From: Spirochaetaceae bacterium
GTDB lineage: Bacteria > Spirochaetota > Spirochaetia > DSM-27196 > SLST01
Assembly: GCA_007129695.1 (NCBI GenBank)
Contig: SKVA01000553.1
Coordinates: forward strand, 1 to 6,645
Reading direction: 5' to 3'
DNA length: 6,645 bases
Made by a program: the position numbers and the translations under genes. Shown here in pieces: positions 1 through 5,727 of this stretch; position 1 is the stretch's first letter, and every line of letters begins with the position of its first letter. Under the pieces are notes generated by a model. The model made no database searches, had not been told where the DNA came from, and was given only the letters and a program-made list of their open reading frames with translations.

Positions 1-865
1 AGTCGGCGTGGATCTCCAGGAACGATCCGGCGTCGCACACGCTCGCGATGACGTTGCGCACATCGTAGCCGGCCCGTTCGGCGACGGGGACGATCGTATC
101 GATCTCGGGGGTCTCGCGGTCGGATCCGTCGGTTGCGGCGCGCACCGCGATCGGTTCACCCGCGTGCGACGGAAGGTACTCCAGAAGCCGCTTGACCCAC
201 GCGAAGCACGCCTGTTCGCTGTCGAAGCGCGCGTGTGCGACACCGCTCTTCGCGCAGTGCGCCGAAGCCCCGCCAAGGTCCTCGTGAGAGATCTCTTCTC
301 CGGTGACCTGCCGGATAACATCGGGCCCGGTGATGTACATGTTGCTGATCCCGTCGACCATCAGCACAAAGTCGGTGATCGCGGGCGAGTAGACCGCCCC
401 GCCGGCACACGGGCCGAGGATCACCGAAATCTGCGGGATCACGCCCGACGCGTTCGTGTTCTCGCGGAAGATCGTGGCGTACCCGTGCAGAGACAGCACG
501 CCCTCCTGGATCCGGGCGCCGCCTGAGTCGTTGATCTGGATGAACGGCGTCCCCGTCCGGATCGCCATGCGCTCGGCGTTCGCGATGCGCTGCGCGTGCA
601 TCTCTCCGAGCGATCCGCCCATCACGGTGAAGTCCTGGACCGCGAGCCACACCTGGCGGCCGTCGACGAGCGCGCTTCCGGTCAAGACCCCGTCGCCGGG
701 CTCGATCTTGTCGGCGAGCCCGAAGTCGTGCGTCCTGCCGATGACGTGCCGCTCGGTCTCCACGAACGACCCCGCATCGACAAAGAGGTCGATCCGTTCG
801 TGCGCGGTGAGCTTTCCCTTCTCGTGCTGACGCTCGATGCCCTTGGATCGGTCGTTACTCGCCAT
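1..865 (-). CDS. Acyl-CoA carboxylase carboxyltransferase (beta) subunit, PccB/MmdA class, 3' end beyond window
   Basis: Reading leftward from the ATG at 863-865, the frame stays open for 288 codons to the window edge. Family members are about 510-530 residues, so roughly 55% is present. This subunit moves a carboxyl group between biotin and an acyl-CoA in the cytoplasm (propionyl-CoA carboxylase), or works in the decarboxylase direction in Na+-pumping methylmalonyl-CoA decarboxylase. Visible hallmarks are an N-terminal QHEKGKLTAHERIDL (residues 13-27), SGGARIQEG (114-122) and GPCAGGAVYSPA (151-162), whose Gly-Gly-Ala turns form the oxyanion holes, and MYITGPDVI followed by VTGEEISHEDLGGA (176-200). 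The second crotonase-like half starts near residue 277 and is cut off. Residues that set acyl-CoA specificity lie in the missing half, so propionyl-, acetyl- and methylmalonyl-CoA cannot be separated. The gene lies 49 bases downstream of the glycosylase gene and probably shares its transcript. The class is very sure; the exact substrate is unknown. Confidence 0.95.
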   Translation of the reverse strand, partial: MASNDRSKGIERQHEKGKLTAHERIDLFVDAGSFVETERHVIGRTHDFGLADKIEPGDGVLTGSALVDGRQVWLAVQDFTVMGGSLGEMHAQRIANAERMAIRTGTPFIQINDSGGARIQEGVLSLHGYATIFRENTNASGVIPQISVILGPCAGGAVYSPAITDFVLMVDGISNMYITGPDVIRQVTGEEISHEDLGGASAHCAKSGVAHARFDSEQACFAWVKRLLEYLPSHAGEPIAVRAATDGSDRETPEIDTIVPVAERAGYDVRNVIASVCDAGSFLEIHAD

Positions 866-871
866 GGTCCA

Positions 872-879
872 TCCTTTCC
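872..879 (-). promoter_or_regulatory. Ribosome binding site of the carboxyltransferase gene
   Basis: On the minus strand the bases read GGAAAGGA, ending six bases before the ATG at 863-865. This is the best Shine-Dalgarno match among the genes in the window. It fixes the start that gives a compact N-terminus just before the conserved QHEKGKL motif. Confidence 0.75.
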
Positions 880-914
880 GAATCGCTCCACGGTACGCCC
901 ACCTGTCGGTGCTG

Positions 915-1493
915 TCAAGAACCAATCGGTACCGCAAAGTTCGGCGACTGCGGTGCATCTTCAGCTACGGCCTGTCGCTCAACAATTACGGCACCACGCC
1001 ATGCAGCACGCTTCCGGTCTAAAGGGATCGACGCGTTCGCAGGGCTCGTCGACGGCAGCCGTATCCGCTCTATACGCAGTAGATCGGTGTCCGCGCTCAA
1101 GACGGGGTCGACGTAGCGGCAAAACAGCGCATCTGCCGCTGCTCCGTTGAAGCAAATTCGCCCGATCCGCGGATGCGCACGCAGAAGGCCCGGGATATCA
1201 TTCGCGACCACCGAGTCGCGCACAATACTCGTATCGAGGCTCCCGGGCCGGACGCACGCGGCAGCGACGTCCCAGAGTGCAACGCCGGCGGCTGCCAGAG
1301 TCGCGACGCGCTCTGCGTACGGCGCATCCGCGTCGAAGCCCACGGCCTCACCGACGATGCGCCAGAACAAGTTGCGCGGGTGCGCATAGTACTCCCCCGC
1401 GCGTAGCGACGCTTCGCCGGGCATCGACCCCAGGATCAGGATGCGCGGATCGGCACCGACGATCGGTGGGAAAGACCTGATCACGTCGGTCAT
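915..1493 (-). CDS. Family 6 UDG-superfamily DNA glycosylase (hypoxanthine-DNA glycosylase type)
   Basis: This 192-residue protein matches the HDG family (family 6 of the uracil-DNA glycosylase superfamily). The characterised archaeal members remove hypoxanthine, the product of adenine deamination, from DNA to start base excision repair. Visible motifs are ILGSMPGEASL (residues 20-30), YYAHPRN (35-41) and LPSTSPANA (147-155). Asn41 aligns with the catalytic Asn of the Methanosarcina HDG, and the last motif is the loop that enters the DNA minor groove. The family is usually about 160-170 residues; here a 20-residue tail without known motifs follows the conserved W165 region. The chosen ATG (1491-1493) places the typical SFPPIV sequence at the very N-terminus, although no good Shine-Dalgarno is seen before it. 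The enzyme is expected to be cytoplasmic and monomeric. It is the first gene of a probable two-gene transcript with the downstream carboxyltransferase and has no obvious functional tie to it. Confidence 0.9.
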   Translation of the reverse strand: MTDVIRSFPPIVGADPRILILGSMPGEASLRAGEYYAHPRNLFWRIVGEAVGFDADAPYAERVATLAAAGVALWDVAAACVRPGSLDTSIVRDSVVANDIPGLLRAHPRIGRICFNGAAADALFCRYVDPVLSADTDLLRIERIRLPSTSPANASIPLDRKRAAWRGAVIVERQAVAEDAPQSPNFAVPIGS

Positions 1494-1570
1494 CAGACAA
1501 GAGTATGCAGGTTTTCACCACCTTGAGCACCACACTTGCACGAGCGCGCCCGGTATGGTGGAATTGTCGC
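1494..1570. promoter_or_regulatory. Divergent intergenic region with presumed promoters for both directions
   Basis: These 77 bases separate the minus-strand glycosylase gene from the plus-strand heparinase-like gene. Both transcripts should start here or inside the flanking coding ends. I find no convincing paired -35/-10 boxes: CATACT, read on the minus strand just before the glycosylase start, is -10-like but lacks a good -35. I see no clear inverted repeat that would suggest an operator. The assignment rests on gene layout. Confidence 0.4.
1557..1562 (+). promoter_or_regulatory. Ribosome binding site selecting the start of the heparinase-like gene
   Basis: GGTGGA sits eight bases before the ATG at 1571. 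The same frame has an earlier ATG at 1505, but that one begins only 12 bases from the divergent gene's start codon and adds 22 residues without family character or a signal peptide. The site therefore favours 1571. Confidence 0.55.
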
Positions 1571-3529
1571 ATGCACGAACCATCCAACGCGGGCAGCCGC
1601 ATTGCCGGTCTGCCGATCGAGTCGATCGCCGACGGGCTCCCCGTTGACTACTTCCCGCCGATCGCTGACCGTGCCATGTGGGACGGCATTGACCCACACG
1701 ATGCCGATGCGATCGTCGCAGACGCCGAGCGGCGTCTCTGCACCGACTGGCCGGTGCTTCCCGCGGTTCGCTACGCGGACTACCGGAAGAATGGGGACCG
1801 GGCACGGTTCGAGGAGGCCTACTTCGACCGACGCGCGCGGGTGACCGGGAGCCTCCTGGCCGAAGCGGTGGAGAACCGCGGCAGGTTCGTCGAAGAGCTC
1901 GTGACCGGCTGCATCGCGATCTGCGAGGAGACGAGCTGGACGGTTCCCGCGCACAACGGCCCGTACCGTGACGGGATCGAACGTGTCCTGGCCGATCCGG
2001 CCGAGCCGATCGTCGACCTCTTCAGCGCGGAGACCGCATCGCTCCTTTCGGCGGTGGTCCGGATGGCCGGACCGCAGCTGGACCGGTTCACCCCGATGAT
2101 CGGCGAGCGCGTCAGGGCTGAGATCCGGACACGGGTGATCAATCCTTTCCTCAGGCGCGACGACTTCTGGTGGATGGGCTTCGGCGACCGCGACACGAAC
2201 AACTGGAACCCGTGGATCGTCGCGAGCGTGCTGTCGGCGCTCTACGCGCTCAGGCCCGATTCGGCGACAGCGACCGCGGTCGTTCGCAAGGCGCTGCGAT
2301 GCCTGCAGCGGTTCCTGGACGTCTACGCCGACGACGGTGGGTGCGACGAAGGCGCGTCGTACTGGGGGCACGCGGCGGGGTCTCTGTTCGACGCGGCGGA
2401 TCTCCTGCGCCATATGACCGACGGCGCGATCGACCTGCTGTCGATCCCGAAAGTTCGCGAGATGGGCCGCTACCTCTATCGGGTGCACATCGACCGCGGC
2501 TGGTTCGTGAACTACGCCGACGGCCCCGCGTGGATCGACACGGCAAGCCCGCAACTGATCTACCGGTTCGGCAACGCGATCGGCGACGAGCGACTCGCGG
2601 CGCTCGGTGTGGAGCAGTTTCGAACGCTGACGCCGCTCGGCGCCGACCCCGACCGCGACCGGTACGTGATCCGCGCAATCTGGTCGCTCGTCCACGCAGC
2701 CGAGCTTCGCGCGTCGAACCTGGAGTACTCGCCGTGCACCGATGCGTGGATGGCCGGCATCGGGGTGATCACCGCGCGAACGGGAGCGCGACCGGGGCTC
2801 TTCTGGTCCGCGAAGGGCGGGCACAACCACGAAAGCCACAATCACAACGACGTCGGGAGCTTCGTGCTCTTCTGCGACGGCCTGCCGGTGATCATCGACC
2901 CCGGCGTAGAGCGCTACACCGCGAAGACGTTCTCCGACGATCGCTACACGATCTGGACGATGCGATCCGCGTACCACAACCTCCCGGTCATCAACGGCGC
3001 TGAACAACGCGCCGACTCCGCGGCCGATCCGCATGCTGCGAAGGGCGTTACGGCCCGAATCGAAGCCGACGCGGCCGAGTTCGAGCTCGATGTCGCGCCG
3101 GCCTACCCGACCGATTCGGGCGTCGAATCGTGGACGCGCCGGTTCGTGCTCGACCGGACGTCCCGGAACGCGCCGTCGCTGTCGATCACGGAGACGGTGC
3201 ACCTGGCGCAGGAGCCCGGTACGGCCGAGCTGGTGTTCATGACCTGGGCCGAGCCCGAACTCAGCCCGGACGGCTTCCAGGTCCGCGCAGGCGATCCGTC
3301 GACCGCCGCGACCGCCCGCCCGACGATGTCCTTGACGTTCGATCCGGCCTCGGGCGCACAGATCGGCACCCCGACCGTCGAGCGGATCGCGACCGACGAT
3401 CCGCGCATGGCGAAGGTGTGGGGTTCGGCGATCCATCGTGTCGTGATCCCGGTGACGATCACGGGGCAACGCGCGCGGATCGCGTACCGGTTCGATGCGG
3501 CTGGGGACGATCGTACCCGGCGGCCCTGA
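1571..3529 (+). CDS. Heparinase II/III family protein (putative polysaccharide lyase)
   Basis: The product is 652 residues from the ATG at 1571. The N-terminal half looks like the alpha-helical toroid of heparinase II/III-type lyases, with NNWNPWI (residues 210-216), a helical repeat, and GCDEGASYWGHAAGS (257-271). The C-terminal half carries the heparinase II/III beta-sandwich signature GGHNHESHNHNDVGSF (416-431), DGLPVIIDPGVERYT (436-450) and SAYHNLPVING (466-476). Such enzymes cleave uronate-containing polysaccharides or oligosaccharides by beta-elimination using Tyr/His residues; the Tyr of SYW and the His cluster are candidates. Many close relatives with the ESHNHND signature have no proven substrate, so lyase activity is inferred. 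No signal peptide or membrane segment is visible with either start, which suggests cytoplasmic action on imported oligosaccharides. The HAD phosphatase gene follows on the same strand after 52 bases. An in-register antisense frame stays open across the whole gene only because the gene avoids TTA, CTA and TCA codons. Confidence 0.88.
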   Translation: MHEPSNAGSRIAGLPIESIADGLPVDYFPPIADRAMWDGIDPHDADAIVADAERRLCTDWPVLPAVRYADYRKNGDRARFEEAYFDRRARVTGSLLAEAVENRGRFVEELVTGCIAICEETSWTVPAHNGPYRDGIERVLADPAEPIVDLFSAETASLLSAVVRMAGPQLDRFTPMIGERVRAEIRTRVINPFLRRDDFWWMGFGDRDTNNWNPWIVASVLSALYALRPDSATATAVVRKALRCLQRFLDVYADDGGCDEGASYWGHAAGSLFDAADLLRHMTDGAIDLLSIPKVREMGRYLYRVHIDRGWFVNYADGPAWIDTASPQLIYRFGNAIGDERLAALGVEQFRTLTPLGADPDRDRYVIRAIWSLVHAAELRASNLEYSPCTDAWMAGIGVITARTGARPGLFWSAKGGHNHESHNHNDVGSFVLFCDGLPVIIDPGVERYTAKTFSDDRYTIWTMRSAYHNLPVINGAEQRADSAADPHAAKGVTARIEADAAEFELDVAPAYPTDSGVESWTRRFVLDRTSRNAPSLSITETVHLAQEPGTAELVFMTWAEPELSPDGFQVRAGDPSTAATARPTMSLTFDPASGAQIGTPTVERIATDDPRMAKVWGSAIHRVVIPVTITGQRARIAYRFDAAGDDRTRRP

Positions 3530-3581
3530 TGCGCGCAGGCTCCGGTTGACACGATCGCGCCGTTCCACGATCTTGGCCGCG

Positions 3582-4319
3582 ATGGCACACACGCTCCCTC
3601 GGACTCCCGCGGCGGTCGTCTTCGACTTCGACGGCACGATTGCAGACACACTGGCGGTCATCACCGCGTGCTACCGCGAGATGTACGCGGCGTTGGGCGA
3701 TCCGTGCCCAACCGACAGGGAGATCGCCGCGACGATCGGCGTACCGCTCGAGACCGCGATCCGGATGCAGTCGGGGTACACCGACGAAATGTTGTCGCGC
3801 GCGGTCGACGCGTACCGCGACGCGATGCGACGACTGGACCTGTCGCTGGTGGAGGCGTTCGACGGGATGCCGGAGGCGATCCGCGCGTGCGTTGACGCGG
3901 CGATTCCGGTCGCGGTGGCATCGAGCCGCAGCCACCAGAGCCTGGACCCGATGCTGTCGGCGCTCGGGCTCTTCGACACGATGGCGATGGTGGTCGATCA
4001 CACCGACGCGGGCCACGAAAAGCCGCACCCGGCGATGCTCGCTGTGATCGCCGAGTCGCTCGGGGTAGACCCGTCGCTCCTGGTGATGGTCGGCGATACG
4101 ACGTTCGACGTCGAGATGGGACACGCGGCCGGCGCGATGACGATCGGCGTCACGTGGGGCAGTCACGAGCGGATATCGATCGAGCGCGCCAACCCGACCG
4201 TGATCGCCGATTCACCGTCGCAGATACTCGCCGCGCTCGGGCTCACGCCCGCGGCGAGCCCAGGCGCGCCTCAAGGTCGAGAACAAGCGCGTCGAACGCG
4301 GCTCGCGTCCGGTCGGTGA
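3582..4319 (+). CDS. HAD-superfamily hydrolase, phosphoglycolate phosphatase / PpaX-like
   Basis: This 245-residue protein is a complete HAD subfamily IA phosphatase with a helical cap after motif I. Motif I is DFDGT (residues 15-19; D15 is the nucleophile and D17 the general acid/base). Motif II is the serine pair in VASSRS (112-117), motif III is K147 in HEKPHP, and motif IV is GDTTFD (171-176), followed by the usual MGHAAGAMTIGVTWG stretch. The cap of about 75 residues (roughly 22-95) fits phosphoglycolate phosphatase, beta-phosphoglucomutase or pyrophosphatase PpaX relatives. The substrate cannot be read from sequence, and a sugar-phosphate role is only suggested by the glycan-related neighbours. 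The ATG at 3582 starts 11 codons before the first beta strand; no good Shine-Dalgarno precedes it, and a TTG at 3573 is an in-frame alternative. An in-frame ATG at 3495 lies inside the preceding gene and is unlikely. The last 25 residues or so, after ILAALG, are a Gly/Ala/Arg tail that overlaps the opposing acyltransferase gene. Confidence 0.9.
   Translation: MAHTLPRTPAAVVFDFDGTIADTLAVITACYREMYAALGDPCPTDREIAATIGVPLETAIRMQSGYTDEMLSRAVDAYRDAMRRLDLSLVEAFDGMPEAIRACVDAAIPVAVASSRSHQSLDPMLSALGLFDTMAMVVDHTDAGHEKPHPAMLAVIAESLGVDPSLLVMVGDTTFDVEMGHAAGAMTIGVTWGSHERISIERANPTVIADSPSQILAALGLTPAASPGAPQGREQARRTRLASGR
4243..4319. other. Tail-to-tail coding overlap of two convergent genes
   Basis: The last 77 bases of the plus-strand HAD gene (stop at 4317-4319) and of the minus-strand acyltransferase gene (stop at 4243-4245) are shared. 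No transcription terminator hairpin is visible between or around the two stops. Confidence 0.8.
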
Positions 4320-5676
4320 TCGCCGCAGTCGCACCGCGTGCCGAACCGACGGCCGCGCCTGCCACCCGAGGCACCGCGTCGATCGGGTCGCCGAACAACA
4401 GGTGCGCATGCTTCCCCGACGGTGAATACCGCGAGTCGATGTTCCCACCGCGCATCCGGTTGGTCACGTCGAGCAGGTTCAGCGCGTATTCGACCAGTCG
4501 CTTCGTCGAGCACCCGGCTTCGATGTAGTCGGGACGGACGTACTCCAGAACGTCGACGATCTGCTGGTGGCGTTGCGCCGCCGCAGCCAGTTCTGCGCGG
4601 TGATCGGCGAGCGCGCGCTCGGCCGGTGACAGCCGGTCGGGATCGACGTCCTCACGATAGACACTCTCCATGATCCGGTAGCGCAGCCGGAACACGCGGG
4701 CGAGCGTCGGATCGTCCGACGAGTATGCGAAGATGGCCTCACCGCGCGACAGGATCGCGGCGCAGACCCGGTCGATGCGCCGCTGCAGCGCGAGCTGCGC
4801 GTCAGGCGTCACGGTGGGCGGGAGCCCGCCGGCGGACGCCGATGCGTACTCGACCTCCAGAAGGTCGAGCAGCGTCGCGGTCAGCGAGAGGAGCGCGTCG
4901 CGGGGTTCGGGCAGCGGCTTGCGATCGGTGGGCCGGTCGGGAGCGTCGAGTGCGACGGTGATGCGGCCGATCACGCCTGCGAGCGTCGTTGATTCGTCGC
5001 GGCCGTAGTCGTAGCCGATCGCGACCGGCAGGAGCGTCACCGAGATCGGTCGGGACGGAGCGTCGGAGGCGGTCTGCGACGCGCGTGAACCGTCGGCAGC
5101 CCACGCGGCGATGCTCGATGCACCCGGAGCCAGGTCGGCAACGCGGAACATGTGGTAGGTGACCTGCGCCTCCGGAGCGAGCGCGAGCGGAAAGCGACCC
5201 GACACCGCGAGCCGCCGGATCGTCGACAGCGAAGCGCGATCGGCCTTGCCGTTGACGACCGGGACGCCGCCAAGACGCGGAAACGCCCACCGGGCGAGCG
5301 GGCCCGCCCAGTTGAGCACGTCCTTGCCGTAGAGGAAGTGCGTGTGCGGCATGGACCGCAACCGCCGGCGATGAGCCCGGCACCAACGGCGCAGACCCAC
5401 CGCGACCGCCCAGACGATGAGCGGACCGTCCCACGTTGCGACATGCCGAAACACGATCAACAGTCGCTGCTCACCCGCCTGAAACCGGGCGATCGAGTCG
5501 TAGAGGCGCTGCGCCTCGTGCAGCTGGACGCGATCAATGCCCATCGCCAACCGGAGATAGAGCCCGGCGACGCGACGGGCGAAGCGCAGAACGGAGCCGG
5601 AAAACCGGGGCGCGACGAATGCGCGTCCGCGCCTGGCACGCGCCGGCGTCGGCGCGGTAGCATTGGTGACCTTCAT
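4243..5676 (-). CDS. Glycerophospholipid acyltransferase-like (LPLAT/PlsC-type) protein with long C-terminal region
   Basis: The 477-residue product has a basic N-terminus followed by features of the LPLAT acyltransferase fold. FRHVATWDGPLIVWA (residues 76-90) contains the HX4D catalytic pair H78 and D83. GGVPVVNGKADRASL (136-150) resembles the block before the glycerophosphate-binding motif, and APEAQVTYHMFRVADLAPG (167-185) resembles the PEG motif, with Ala in place of Gly. These enzymes transfer acyl chains from acyl-CoA or acyl-ACP to lysophospholipid-type acceptors at the inner membrane. PlsC itself is about 240 residues. Here some 190 residues (about 290-477) follow the core, containing helical Ala/Arg-rich stretches and a distinctive GGNIDSRYSPSGKHAHLLFGDPID (410-433) of unknown role. 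No confident transmembrane helix is seen. The ATG at 5674-5676 has a GGGCGGA only two bases upstream, so the exact start is less certain. The gene follows the GH29 gene by 51 bases. Superfamily assignment is moderately sure; substrate unknown. Confidence 0.75.
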   Translation of the reverse strand: MKVTNATAPTPARARRGRAFVAPRFSGSVLRFARRVAGLYLRLAMGIDRVQLHEAQRLYDSIARFQAGEQRLLIVFRHVATWDGPLIVWAVAVGLRRWCRAHRRRLRSMPHTHFLYGKDVLNWAGPLARWAFPRLGGVPVVNGKADRASLSTIRRLAVSGRFPLALAPEAQVTYHMFRVADLAPGASSIAAWAADGSRASQTASDAPSRPISVTLLPVAIGYDYGRDESTTLAGVIGRITVALDAPDRPTDRKPLPEPRDALLSLTATLLDLLEVEYASASAGGLPPTVTPDAQLALQRRIDRVCAAILSRGEAIFAYSSDDPTLARVFRLRYRIMESVYREDVDPDRLSPAERALADHRAELAAAAQRHQQIVDVLEYVRPDYIEAGCSTKRLVEYALNLLDVTNRMRGGNIDSRYSPSGKHAHLLFGDPIDAVPRVAGAAVGSARGATAAITDRTRAAFDALVLDLEARLGSPRA

Positions 5677-5727
5677 GGTCCGCCCATTGTGCGCCGTCCG
5701 GGAGCGCGGCGCAAGCGCGACGTTCGG

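Noticed and set aside
8..526. Open frames on the plus strand across 8-526 and 596-1150
   Set aside because: They lie antisense to the carboxyltransferase and glycosylase genes, whose family motifs are unmistakable, and their own translations show no recognisable domain.
3495..3581. Upstream extension of the HAD gene to an ATG at 3495
   Set aside because: It would add 29 basic residues partly encoded inside the preceding gene, ahead of a normal HAD N-terminus. The ATG at 3582 gives the usual family start.
3530..3581. Possible terminator or promoter between the heparinase-like and HAD genes
   Set aside because: No stable inverted repeat with a T-run and no paired promoter boxes are visible in the 52 bases.
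1493..3664. A 723-codon open frame on the minus strand opposite the heparinase-like gene, longer than that gene itself
   Set aside because: It is in exact codon register with the plus-strand gene, so its stops would require TTA, CTA or TCA codons, which GC-rich genes rarely use. Its translation is Arg/Val/Asp-rich with no domain motif, whereas the plus strand carries clear heparinase II/III motifs.
5677..5727. GCGC-TT-GCGC palindrome between the GH29 and acyltransferase genes as a terminator
   Set aside because: The stem is only four base pairs with no T-tract after it, which is expected by chance at this GC content.
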